Shown: positions 56,299 through 64,000 of the stretch, in pieces
How the letters are laid out: the number at the start of each line of letters is the position of its first letter
Position numbering within the stretch: position 1 is the stretch's first letter
Made by a program: the position numbers and the translations under genes
Notes under the pieces: generated by a model
Told to the model about the DNA's origin: nothing
What the model saw: the letters and a program-made list of their open reading frames with translations, nothing else
Database searches by the model: none
DNA from: Streptomyces tanashiensis
Lineage (GTDB): Bacteria > Actinomycetota > Actinomycetes > Streptomycetales > Streptomycetaceae
Direction of reading: 5' to 3'
Assembly: GCF_014648895.1 (NCBI RefSeq)
Contig: NZ_BMRZ01000001.1
Location: 992,001 to 1,056,000 of the forward strand
DNA length: 64,000 nt

Positions 56299-58533
56299 TT
56301 GAACCTCACCCGCAGCACCCGGCGCCGGCTCGCCGTCGCGATCACCCTCGCCGTGACCACCGGCGCCCTCGCCTCGCCCGCCGTGGCGGCGACCGGCACG
56401 CGCCCCGCGTCGGCGGCCGTCACGGCGGGCCCGCAGGCCACCTCCGTGCCCACCCTGCCGCAGGACTCCCGGCTGGTCGGCAACGGCCCGTCCGGATTCC
56501 TCACCCGTCACAACGACGGTGGCTTCTCCTGGACCCGGTACGCGGACGGCGTCACGACCGCTCTGCCCGCGGGCTCCCGGGGGACCGTCCGCGCGGACAC
56601 CGTCGTGGCCTCGTCCGGAACCAGCCACACCCTGTACGACATGTCCGGGGCCTCCTCGCCCGTGACCATCGACACCGTCTTCCTCGGCGCGGGCGCCAGC
56701 CTCGTGGACCTGGTCGGCAGCACCCTCGTCATGAGCGTCCCCCGGGCCGACGGCACCGAGGGCCGGGACCTCCACCTCGTCGGCGAGCGGGACGGCAAGG
56801 TCGTCGACCGGCCGATATCCGGGCTGTCCAAGGGCATGGCCGCGAACTCCCTCTCCAGCCGCGCGGACTCGCCGGACACCCTGTCCCTCCTGTACTACGA
56901 GCTCGTGAACAACGGCGCCGAGTGGCACGTGGCCGTCGTGGACGTGGCCACCGCCGCGGTGGTGGAGGAGCGCCGGGCGCCGCGTGCGAGCTGGGGGACC
57001 GATGTCACCCTGTCCGCCACCCATCTGGCCTGGGTCGACGACCCGGACGTCACCGGGGCGGTGTCCCTGGAGGTGGCCCGCAGGAACGAGCCCGACACCA
57101 CGAGCATCCCCATCGGCTCCGGGGACCGGGTCCAGGCCGAGCTGATGGGCGACTGGCTCGCGTACGGGGAGACCCTCACGACCTCCCGCCCCAGTGCCCT
57201 CTACGGGCTGACGCTCCGCTCGCTGACGACCGGTCGGACGGTCAAGGTCCTCGACACCGTGGAGGCCATCCGCAGCCAGTCGGACACCGAGCTCCTCGTG
57301 CAAGGCGGCACCGTCGCCCAGGGCGAGGGCATCTACCGGATCGCCCCCGGCCCCGACGGCACGCCGACCGCCACCCTCGTGGCGAGCATGGGGCTGTCCA
57401 TCGTCCTCCAGGTCGTGGAGCAGTCCGTTCCCGCCACCGCCGACTTCCGCACGACGCGCGGCGACGTGACGCTGTCGTGGCGCTTCGCCGGTCCCCTCCT
57501 CCCCACGTCGGCCCGGATCGAGCTGATCCACACCGCCTCCGGGAAGCGGATGACGGGCACCGTGAACGTGGACAACGCCGGGTGGGCCACCCTGAAGTGG
57601 ACCGGCCTGCTCGACGACTTCTACACGGCGAAGAACGGCGACTACACCTGGCGGATGACGGCGGCCCCCCGCAACGGCGTCGGACCGTCCGTCGAGAGGA
57701 CGGGCACGCTCAAGGTCGACAGCGGGCAGGCGGCGCACAACTTCTCGGACAGCGGCTCGCCCGACCTCCTCGTCCGAGGAAACGACAACCTGTACGTGTT
57801 CGACGGCCGCAAGGCGCTCGAATTCGCCCACACGGGCGCCCCGACCGCGACGAACGCCGGAGCCGGCTGGGCCGCCTACGACCGGGTCCTCACCCCCGGA
57901 AACGTCAGCGGCGCCCGGTACTCCGACCTCGTGACGCGGGACGGGACCGGCACGCTCTGGATCCACCCGGGCACCGGCGACGCCGCCGCCCCCTTCGCGC
58001 CGCCCGTCCGCGTCGGCGGCGGCTGGAACACGTACAACGACATCACCGGCAACGGCGACCTCGACGGCGACGGCCGTCCCGACCTGGTCGCCGCGGACAA
58101 GGCCGGCAACCTCTGGTTCTACAAGGGCACCGGAAACGCCGCCGCGCCCTTCGCGCCCCGCAGGAAGACCGGCCACGGCTGGGACATCTACAACAAGCTG
58201 GTCGCCACCGGGAACATCGGCGGCAACCCCACCGGCGACCTCGTCGCCCGCGACAAGGCCGGCGTCATGTGGCTGTACCTCGGCAAGGGCGACGGCACCT
58301 TCGCCGCCCGCACACGGATCGGCGGCGGCTGGAACGCGTACAACGAGATCGTCGCCGTCGGCGACACCGACCGCGACGGCCGCCCCGACCTCCTGGCCAA
58401 CGGGCGCACCGGTCACCTCGACAGCACCCTCGCCCTCTACCGGGGCACCGGCGACTGGAAGGTCCCCTTCGCCCCGCGCGCCGGAGCCACCACGATCCTG
58501 CCCGCCCCCGGCTGGTACACCACCCTGTTCTGA
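56299..58533 (+). CDS. secreted FG-GAP/tachylectin-like repeat protein, paralogue 6
   Basis: 744 residues, TTG start with only a weak AGAAAG SD. Signal peptide beginning MNLTRSTRRRLAVAI, N-terminal region with GNGPSGFLTRHNDGG, Ig-like domain ending NGVGPSVERTG, five blades including ARDKAGVMWLYLGKGDGTFA; the first blade is degenerate (VRGNDNLYVFDGRKA). C-terminus PGWYTTLF. No promoter motif precedes it, so it is probably read from paralogue 5. Confidence 0.9.
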   Translation: MNLTRSTRRRLAVAITLAVTTGALASPAVAATGTRPASAAVTAGPQATSVPTLPQDSRLVGNGPSGFLTRHNDGGFSWTRYADGVTTALPAGSRGTVRADTVVASSGTSHTLYDMSGASSPVTIDTVFLGAGASLVDLVGSTLVMSVPRADGTEGRDLHLVGERDGKVVDRPISGLSKGMAANSLSSRADSPDTLSLLYYELVNNGAEWHVAVVDVATAAVVEERRAPRASWGTDVTLSATHLAWVDDPDVTGAVSLEVARRNEPDTTSIPIGSGDRVQAELMGDWLAYGETLTTSRPSALYGLTLRSLTTGRTVKVLDTVEAIRSQSDTELLVQGGTVAQGEGIYRIAPGPDGTPTATLVASMGLSIVLQVVEQSVPATADFRTTRGDVTLSWRFAGPLLPTSARIELIHTASGKRMTGTVNVDNAGWATLKWTGLLDDFYTAKNGDYTWRMTAAPRNGVGPSVERTGTLKVDSGQAAHNFSDSGSPDLLVRGNDNLYVFDGRKALEFAHTGAPTATNAGAGWAAYDRVLTPGNVSGARYSDLVTRDGTGTLWIHPGTGDAAAPFAPPVRVGGGWNTYNDITGNGDLDGDGRPDLVAADKAGNLWFYKGTGNAAAPFAPRRKTGHGWDIYNKLVATGNIGGNPTGDLVARDKAGVMWLYLGKGDGTFAARTRIGGGWNAYNEIVAVGDTDRDGRPDLLANGRTGHLDSTLALYRGTGDWKVPFAPRAGATTILPAPGWYTTLF

Positions 58534-58542
58534 CCGGTCACC

Positions 58543-58587
58543 GGCCCGTCGGCGGGACGGTCGCCCACACCGTCCTGCCGACCGGCC
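58543..58587 (+). terminator. long interrupted hairpin after paralogue 6
   Basis: GGCC, GTCGGC and GGACGGT (58543-58561) pair in order with ACCGTCC, GCCGAC and GGCC (58569-58587), with two single mismatches and a 7-nt loop, nine bases past the stop. It closes the tandem cluster. Confidence 0.75.
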
Positions 58588-58680
58588 TCTCCTTCACCAC
58601 CGTCCACGTCCGCGACTCCAAGACCCCCGACGGCCCCCAACTCGCCGTCTCCCCCGCCTCCTGGGTCGCGTTCCTGGACG

Positions 58681-58686
58681 TAGCAT
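58681..58686 (+). promoter_or_regulatory. -10 element for leaderless HAD transcript
   Basis: TAGCAT ends seven bases before the GTG at 58694 with no SD in between, the leaderless pattern. Confidence 0.5.
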
Positions 58687-58693
58687 CCGGGGC

Positions 58694-59332
58694 GTGACCT
58701 CCATAAAGTTCGTTCTCTTCGATGTCGACGGCACCCTCATGGACGCCGTCGAGAACCAGCGGCGCGTCTGGCACGAGTGGGCCGCGCGGTACGGGCTCGA
58801 CGGCGCCGAGGTGTACGCCACGGCGCTGCGGACGCGGCCCGTGGAGACCTTCGCGGCCGTCGTGCCCGGCGCGGACCCGGACGAGTGCCTCGCCCTTCTG
58901 CACGCGCTGGAGGACGAGGACGTCCGTACGGGTTCGTACGCGGCCTTCGGCGGGGCCGGCGAGCTGCTCCACGGCCTCCCCGCCGACCGGTGGGCGCTGG
59001 TGACGTCGAACTACGAGCACCGGGTGCGAGGGCGGTTCGAGCGGACCGGGCTCCCGTTCCCGGGGCTGATCGTCGACGCGGCCTCGGTCGCCGAGGGGAA
59101 GCCGTCCCCCGTCCCGTACCTCACCGCCGCCGAGAAGCTGGGCGCGGACCCGGCGGAGTGCCTGGTGATCGAGGACGCGCCGTCCGGGGTGCGGTCGGGG
59201 CTGGACGCCGGGATGACGGTCTGGACCGTGAACACCCCGGCGCCGCATCCGGACGCCCACCGCCACTTCACGACGCTCGCGGAGGCGGCGCCGCACATCA
59301 TGGCGGCCCTGGGTCAGAAGATCGCGTCGTAG
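58694..59332 (+). CDS. HAD-superfamily phosphatase (beta-phosphoglucomutase/GPH-like)
   Basis: 212 residues, GTG start. HAD motif I FDVDGTLMD with nucleophile Asp, motif II LVTSNYEHR, motif III lysine in EGKPSP, motif IV VIEDAPSGVRSG. A helical cap lies between motifs I and II (subclass IA). Probably dephosphorylates a sugar phosphate or phosphoglycolate; substrate unassigned. Its 3' end overlaps the convergent repeat-protein gene by 19 bp. Confidence 0.93.
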   Translation: MTSIKFVLFDVDGTLMDAVENQRRVWHEWAARYGLDGAEVYATALRTRPVETFAAVVPGADPDECLALLHALEDEDVRTGSYAAFGGAGELLHGLPADRWALVTSNYEHRVRGRFERTGLPFPGLIVDAASVAEGKPSPVPYLTAAEKLGADPAECLVIEDAPSGVRSGLDAGMTVWTVNTPAPHPDAHRHFTTLAEAAPHIMAALGQKIAS

Positions 59333-60597
59333 ATGTCCCAGCCGTGGCCGATCTCCTTGCGGGGAGAGACCGGGACGAGGCGGGAGTCGCGGTACACGCT
59401 GTCGTAGGCCCAGAGCTTGCCGGCCGTGTCACGGGCGATGAGGCCGGCGCCGGAGCCGGTCAGTCTCCCGGTCCAGGTGAGGGAGTTGTAGGCGTTCCAG
59501 CCGCCGCCCACGCGCGTGCGCGGGTAGAAGCCCGGGAAGCGCGAGCTGTACGCCCAGAGGACGCCGTCCTTGTCCCGGGCCACCGGGCTGTAGCCCTGCG
59601 CCTCCCCCGCGATGGCGGTGTAGATGTTCCAGCCGCCGCCCATGTTCCTGCGGCTTTCGAGGGCGTACGCCGGGTCGGTGGCGCCGGTGAACGAGTAGCG
59701 CCAGAGCGTGCCGGCCTTGTCCCGGGCCAGCAGGCCGGTGCCGTAGCCGGTGAGGGCGGTGTACTGGTTCCAGCCGCCGCCCACCCTCTGGCGCGGCTTG
59801 AACGGGGCGGCCGTGTTGCGCGAGGCCTGGTACCACCAGAGGACGCCGTCCTTGTCGCGGGCCATGAGGTCGCCCTCGCCCGCCGCCGAACGGGTCGTGA
59901 CGGGCACGATCGCCGTGTAGGCGTTCCAGCCGCCGCCGATGCGCGTGCGGGCCCTGAGCGGCTTGTCGGGGTGACCCGAGCCCTCGTACTGCCAGAGCAC
60001 GCCGGCCTTGTCGCGGGCGAGGACCGTGGTCCGCAGCCAGGCCTCGGGGGTGCCCTTGACGAACTGGAACGTGACGGGACCTCGGTCGGTGACCTTCCCG
60101 GCCTCGTCGGTCACTTCGAGGGTGGCCGTGACCTTCCCGAGGTCGACGGCACCGCTACTGGCGTTCACCCGGATGTCGTACGTCAGGGTCGTCTCGTACC
60201 CGGGCTCGGTGTCGACCTCCGGGAGCGCGGCCTCGTTGTACGGGCTGTCCCATGAGCACGGCTGGAACGCACCGCCGTCGACGGCGCAGGTGGAGTCGAC
60301 GGCGGCGTACGAGGGCAGTTCGTTGCCGGGCACGTACGGCTGCGTCGGCAGCAGCAGCCGCGCCTTCATCCTGCCGCCCGTGTAGTGCGAGAGCGCGACC
60401 TTGACCCGCGCGGTCGCCGCCCCCTCCTCACCCGAGGTCACCACCAGCGGGCCGCCCTCCTGGACGACGGTGCCGGTCGCGGCGGCGGCGGTCGTGGCCG
60501 GTGGGGCCGGTGCCGCCGTCGCGGCCGTCGTCGCGGTGGTGGTGACGGCGGTCAGGGCCGCCGTCACCACCAGGGCCGTACGCGTACTTCTTCTCAT
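59314..60597 (-). CDS. secreted five-blade tachylectin/FG-GAP-like protein, inverted relative of the cluster
   Basis: 427 residues, ATG with GGGGGT SD. Signal peptide (about 1-29), Ala/Thr linker, beta-sandwich-like N-terminal domain (about 40-190; ARVKVALSHYTGG, with two Cys in DSTCAVDGGAFQPCSW that could pair) and five blades (about 195-427) of the form ARDKAGxLWxY...RVGGGWNxY. It keeps the blade module of the six tandem paralogues but not their N-terminal half, and the GTGDGRPD loops are reduced. It shares the promoter motif, on the minus strand. Confidence 0.9.
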   Translation of the reverse strand: MRRSTRTALVVTAALTAVTTTATTAATAAPAPPATTAAAATGTVVQEGGPLVVTSGEEGAATARVKVALSHYTGGRMKARLLLPTQPYVPGNELPSYAAVDSTCAVDGGAFQPCSWDSPYNEAALPEVDTEPGYETTLTYDIRVNASSGAVDLGKVTATLEVTDEAGKVTDRGPVTFQFVKGTPEAWLRTTVLARDKAGVLWQYEGSGHPDKPLRARTRIGGGWNAYTAIVPVTTRSAAGEGDLMARDKDGVLWWYQASRNTAAPFKPRQRVGGGWNQYTALTGYGTGLLARDKAGTLWRYSFTGATDPAYALESRRNMGGGWNIYTAIAGEAQGYSPVARDKDGVLWAYSSRFPGFYPRTRVGGGWNAYNSLTWTGRLTGSGAGLIARDTAGKLWAYDSVYRDSRLVPVSPRKEIGHGWDIYDAIF

Positions 60598-60630
60598 GCA
60601 ACACCCCCAGAAGATCTCGATGGCCGGTTG

Positions 60631-60658
60631 GACCGCCGAGGGGCTCGCACGGTTGTAC
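60631..60658 (-). promoter_or_regulatory. ECF-type promoter motif 5 (inverted gene)
   Basis: On the minus strand GTACAACC (60658-60651), 17 bp, then GTC (60633-60631), 34 bp before the ATG of the five-blade gene. Same elements and spacing as the plus-strand copies, but no perfect leader hairpin follows. Confidence 0.72.
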
Positions 60659-60670
60659 CCGGGCGCCGTG

Positions 60671-61936
60671 TCAGCCGCGCGCGAGCCTGTCGAACCAGCG
60701 CACGATCTGAGGTCCCGCCTCCTTGAAGGAGCCGTTGTGGTCGGTCTTTCCGTGGTCGATCACCGGGGCCTTCACACCGTGACGGGCCAGGTCGGCCGCG
60801 CAGTGGACGGAGTTGGCGATCGCCACGTCCGTGTCGCCGGCCGCGCTGTGCAGCCGTACGGGCACGCGGGGCTTCCAGTCGCAGGTCCCGTCCTGCGCCT
60901 TCAGCGCGGCCAGCAGTCCGCCGTCCGGGTGCCGCAGCCGCTCGTAGAAGCCGTCGGTCAGCAGTTCCTTCACCGAGCCGGGCAGCCGGGTGACGATGTC
61001 CTCCTCGGTGTGCCGGGTGTCGAAGAGTTGCTCCACGTACCCCGCGTAGGGCTGCCGGAAGGCCTCGGCCGGGTCGCCGTAGACGGGGTGCAGCCTGTTC
61101 TGCGCGGTGAGGAAGTACGACATGTAGAAGACACCGCTGATGTCGTTGACGCGGCCGTCGAGCAGGGCGGGGATCTCGGCGCCCTGCAGGTCGTACGGTC
61201 CCGCGACCGGTGCGAGCGCCCGCAGCCGGAAGTGCCGGTCGGCGCCCCGCGCCAGCTCGCGGCCCAGCGCCATGGCGACCTGGCCGCCCTGGGAGAACCC
61301 GGTGCCGTACACGTCTCCGGTGAGCGGCCTGCCGAGGGCGCCCGCGGCGGTGCGGGACGCCCGCAGCATGTCGAGCGAGGCGGAGACGGAGGAGGCGGTG
61401 TCCATGTACGGGTGGAGGCCGGGGCCCTTGCCGAGCCCGAGATAGTCCGGGGCGGCGACGGCGCGGCCCGCGGAGGCGTGCAGATAGGGCGCGTACAGGC
61501 CGAAGTCCTCGGCGACGGACGGCGCGTAGTCGCGGTGGACCATCGTGCCGTGCGTGTCGGCCACCAGGTCGAGCCGGCGCTCGCCTCCCTTGGGGAGCAC
61601 CAGCAGGCCGGTGGCGGTGGTCGGTGCGCCCTGCGGGGTCAGGGTCCGGTAGGTGATCCGGTAGCCGCGCACACCGTGCCGCACGGTCGCCGGGTCGATG
61701 CCGGCGCCCTTGAGGAACGCGGCGACCTCGGCCCTGCTCAGGTCGGCGACGGGAGTGACACCGAGAAGGGCCCCGCGCGCCGCGCTCTGCTGCACGGGGC
61801 GGGGTTCGGACGCCGCGACCGCCGGGGTGGCGGCGAGGGCCGTGAGGACGACTGCGGTCGCGGTGGCCAGGGACCGGCGGACTCGCCGGCGCTGCGCCGC
61901 CCGCCGGAAGGGGGTGCGGGTCGTGGTGTGGGTCAT
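60671..61936 (-). CDS. secreted alpha/beta-hydrolase, secretory-lipase-like
   Basis: 421 residues. Basic lead and signal peptide (about 1-43, ending AVAA), then an alpha/beta-hydrolase domain with nucleophile elbow GTGFSQGGQ near residue 210, PDYLGLGKG and a C-terminal acid/His region around SAAGDTDVAIANSV and DHGKTDHNGSF. The pattern fits secretory lipases/acyl hydrolases that act outside the cell. It ends 12 bases before the inverted promoter motif 5. Confidence 0.88.
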   Translation of the reverse strand: MTHTTTRTPFRRAAQRRRVRRSLATATAVVLTALAATPAVAASEPRPVQQSAARGALLGVTPVADLSRAEVAAFLKGAGIDPATVRHGVRGYRITYRTLTPQGAPTTATGLLVLPKGGERRLDLVADTHGTMVHRDYAPSVAEDFGLYAPYLHASAGRAVAAPDYLGLGKGPGLHPYMDTASSVSASLDMLRASRTAAGALGRPLTGDVYGTGFSQGGQVAMALGRELARGADRHFRLRALAPVAGPYDLQGAEIPALLDGRVNDISGVFYMSYFLTAQNRLHPVYGDPAEAFRQPYAGYVEQLFDTRHTEEDIVTRLPGSVKELLTDGFYERLRHPDGGLLAALKAQDGTCDWKPRVPVRLHSAAGDTDVAIANSVHCAADLARHGVKAPVIDHGKTDHNGSFKEAGPQIVRWFDRLARG

Positions 61937-62104
61937 GGCGACGACGCTACGGAGCGGCCGGCCGCCGGGACATCCGACGGCCCCCCGGCCGGCGGTGTGG
62001 CCAGCCCCACCCCGGAATCGCGGAATCCCCCCAGGTGGAGGCGAGTTGGGGCGGCGGCGATCCGTGTCGGAATACGTCTGCGCGGTGACCCGTTGGACCG
62101 GGAC

Positions 62105-62659
62105 ATGCAACGTGATCTGGAACTGTCCGGCGGCCTGCACCCTCTGCTCGCGGGACGGTTCAGCCCCTACCGGTTCGACCCGTCCGGCACCGTCGACGAC
62201 CACGCGCTGAATCTGCTGCTGGAGGCCGCGCGGTGGGCGCCGTCCGCCGGGAACTCCCAGCCGTGGGGCTTCTTCGCGAGCCGGCCGGGCGAGCCGGGGC
62301 ACGAGCGGGTGGTCCGCCACCTCGCGCCCAGCTCGGCCCGGTGGGCGAAGGACGCGGGGCTGCTCGTCGTCACGCTGACGCGCCGCCACGTGGGCGACAC
62401 GGAGCTGCTCTACTCCGAGTTCGCGGACTACGACCTCGGCCAGGCCATCGCCCACATGACCCTCCAGGCCGAGGCGCTGGGGCTGGCGTCCCACCAGTTC
62501 CGGGCCTTCGACATGGACGGCCTCACCGAGGAGCTGGGCCCGAATCCGGGATGGTCCATCGTCTCCATGGTCGCGCTGGGGAAGGCCGCCGAGGAGCGGC
62601 CGGAGACCCGCGACCGGCGCAGCGTCGCCGATCTGCTGTCCGCCCCCTGGTCGCAGTAG
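62105..62659 (+). CDS. nitroreductase-family FMN enzyme
   Basis: 184 residues, cytoplasmic. Family signs: FSPYRFDPSG, EAARWAPSAGNSQPWGFF (FMN phosphate region) and ADYDLGQAIAHMTLQAEALGLASH, with WSIVSMVALGKAAEERP near the end. NAD(P)H-dependent reduction of nitro or quinone compounds is typical; physiological substrate unknown. The ATG has no strong SD; an upstream start is possible. Confidence 0.9.
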   Translation: MQRDLELSGGLHPLLAGRFSPYRFDPSGTVDDHALNLLLEAARWAPSAGNSQPWGFFASRPGEPGHERVVRHLAPSSARWAKDAGLLVVTLTRRHVGDTELLYSEFADYDLGQAIAHMTLQAEALGLASHQFRAFDMDGLTEELGPNPGWSIVSMVALGKAAEERPETRDRRSVADLLSAPWSQ

Positions 62660-62795
62660 CGCGCTCCTCGAACTCCCCTGCTTCCGGCCGCAGTAGGGCC
62701 TTCCCCACCCCCTTCCAGGGGGTTCGTCGGCGTGTCCGGGTCCGGCGCCGCGTGATCGGCTGTCCGCAGGTGATCGCGCGACGGAAGGCGGACGG

Positions 62796-63470
62796 GTGAG
62801 GGTTCGGATCGGGTACGCGGCATGGATCGTGGGCGTGGCGCAGTTCTTCGTCGTCCACTGGATCACCGAGTCGGCCTGGGACAGGCCGTACAGCTGGGCG
62901 CGGAACAACATCAGCGACCTGGGCAACGCGCACTGCGCCCTGCAGGCGGAGCCCGAGCCGCGCTACATCTGCTCCCCCGAGCACGGGCTGATGAACGGTT
63001 CCTTCGTCGCCCTGGGAGTACTGCTCGTCGTCGGCGTCGCCCTGACCGGCGGCGCCCCGTGGCGCGGGGGCCGGGCCGCCACCTTGGCCCGCCTGCTGCT
63101 CGCCTGCTCCGGCGTGGGGTTCGTCCTGGCCGGGCTGGCTCCCGCGGACGTCGACGAGAACCTGCACGTCCTGGGGGCCCTCCTGATCATGGCGGCGGGC
63201 AATGCCGGTCTCGCCCTGGCGGGGTTCACCCTGGCGGGGCACCTGCCGTCCTCCCTGCGGTGGGGCAGCGGCCTGCTGGGGGTCACGGCGCTCACGACCC
63301 TCGGGCTGTTCCTCTCCCGCCACTACCTCGGCCTCGGCATGGGAGGCATGGAACGCGTCGCCGCTCTTCCCCTCCTGTTCTGGGCGTTGACCGTCGGCGT
63401 CCACGGCGTCGCCCGCCCCGGCGAGACGCGGCGACGAATCCCCAACAACAGCCTGGCAACAGGGATCTGA
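62796..63470 (+). CDS. DUF998 integral membrane protein
   Basis: 224 residues, about six transmembrane helices. Opening WIVGVAQFFVVHWITESAW and SWARNNISDLGNAHC are typical of DUF998. Two Cys in the first extracytoplasmic loop (NAHCALQ and RYICSPEHG) may pair. The GTG start has AAGG seven bases upstream. No known function. Confidence 0.88.
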   Translation: MRVRIGYAAWIVGVAQFFVVHWITESAWDRPYSWARNNISDLGNAHCALQAEPEPRYICSPEHGLMNGSFVALGVLLVVGVALTGGAPWRGGRAATLARLLLACSGVGFVLAGLAPADVDENLHVLGALLIMAAGNAGLALAGFTLAGHLPSSLRWGSGLLGVTALTTLGLFLSRHYLGLGMGGMERVAALPLLFWALTVGVHGVARPGETRRRIPNNSLATGI

Positions 63471-63512
63471 CCTCCGTTCAGATCGCAAACGTGCTCGGCT
63501 ACTGTGTGGCCC

Positions 63513-64000
63513 ATGCAGGGGGAACCGGAAGACCAATCCAGTGTGGACAGTTTGAGCGGCAGTGGGGCAATGCCGCTGGAGTCGGGCGACCCGCGGCAGA
63601 TCGGGGCGTTCAGGATGCTCGGTGTGCTCGGGTCCGGGGGGATGGGGCGGGTCTATCTCGGGGCCGTGCCCGGGAAGTTCGCGGCGGTGAAGCGGGTCCT
63701 TCCCGTGCTCGCCGAGGACGTCGACTTCCTGAGCCACTTCGGGCACGAGCTCGACAACCTGGCGCGGCTGCCCGCCGGCGCCAACACGAAGCTCCTCGCG
63801 AGCGACCGCACGGCGAAGCCGCCGTGGTTCGCGACCGAGTTCATTCCCGGCATCACCCTCAACGAGGCCATCCGGCTCAACGGCGGCCCGCTGTCCGGCG
63901 GCGCCCTGTGGCGGCTCCTGCGGGACGCGGCGGCGGGGCTGCGGGTGGTGCACGGCGCCGACATGGTGCACCGCGACCTCAAGCCGTCCAATGTGATGCT
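63513..64000 (+). CDS. serine/threonine protein kinase, C-terminus cut by window edge
   Basis: About 162 residues visible: glycine loop GVLGSGGMGRVYLGAV, lysine in AAVKRV and catalytic loop HRDLKPSNVML at the edge. The ATG used gives MQGEPEDQSS; an in-frame ATG 19 codons later (MPLESGDPRQ) just before the kinase domain is an alternative. It is not a copy of the left-edge kinase: loop sequences differ. Confidence 0.92.
   Translation, partial: MQGEPEDQSSVDSLSGSGAMPLESGDPRQIGAFRMLGVLGSGGMGRVYLGAVPGKFAAVKRVLPVLAEDVDFLSHFGHELDNLARLPAGANTKLLASDRTAKPPWFATEFIPGITLNEAIRLNGGPLSGGALWRLLRDAAAGLRVVHGADMVHRDLKPSNVM

Noticed and set aside
44210..58533. Tandem paralogues as integrins, peptidases or a toxin system
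   Set aside because: No catalytic motif, toxin domain or immunity-like partner was seen, and FG-GAP loops alone do not imply adhesion.

Overview
The window is high-GC DNA with strongly GC-biased third codon positions, frequent GTG and TTG starts and many GTGA/ATGA stop-start overlaps. Its gene content is that of a Streptomyces or close relative: futalosine-pathway menaquinone genes, an LAXTG sortase substrate, a SigE-family sigma factor, Hanks-type kinases and many secreted hydrolases. It reads as chromosome core on the left and centre, with a more accessory secreted-protein island on the right (about 44-62 kb). No tRNA, rRNA, insertion sequence, prophage or CRISPR array was seen.

Layout. 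1-17 kb is mixed housekeeping: a lipoprotein/Ser-Thr kinase pair cut by the left edge, HxlR regulator with divergent oxidoreductase, RarD-type permease, DUF4291 protein, F420-type NADP oxidoreductase, secreted M28 aminopeptidase, LolA-like exported protein, polyprenyl diphosphate synthase, CocE-type hydrolase, LAXTG-anchored coiled-coil protein, fumarylacetoacetase, and an AraC regulator next to a secreted intradiol dioxygenase. 17.3-33.3 kb is a complete minus-strand 14-gene nuoA-N operon for respiratory complex I, ending in a long hairpin and preceded by a good match to a Rex redox operator. 34-42 kb holds an NlpC/P60 wall hydrolase, a menaquinone-reductase-like flavoprotein, menG, a SigE-family sigma factor with a membrane partner, mqnC, mqnA and a cold-shock gene. 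Complex I therefore sits beside the pathway that makes and modifies its electron acceptor. 42-44 kb has an M23 peptidase, a DUF1992 protein and a DinB-like enzyme.

The most striking region is 44.1-60.7 kb. Six paralogous secreted proteins of about 740 residues lie head to tail on the plus strand. Each has a signal peptide, a beta-rich N-terminal half, a FlgD-type Ig-like domain and five C-terminal FG-GAP/tachylectin-like blades. A seventh, minus-strand gene carries only the five-blade module behind a different N-terminus. Four plus-strand positions and the inverted gene share an exact motif GTACAACC, 17 bp, GTC, the shape of an ECF sigma factor promoter. In the four plus-strand copies the -10-like element is followed at once by a strong hairpin of different sequence each time, then by an SD and a TTG start 52-60 bp downstream of the motif. 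The nearest candidate sigma factor is the SigE-family gene at 37.2 kb, which has a related CAACC element in front of it. This looks like a small, co-regulated, actively duplicating surface or secreted lectin-like regulon.

58.7-64 kb finishes with a HAD phosphatase, a secreted lipase-like alpha/beta hydrolase, a nitroreductase, a DUF998 membrane protein and a second Ser/Thr kinase cut by the right edge.
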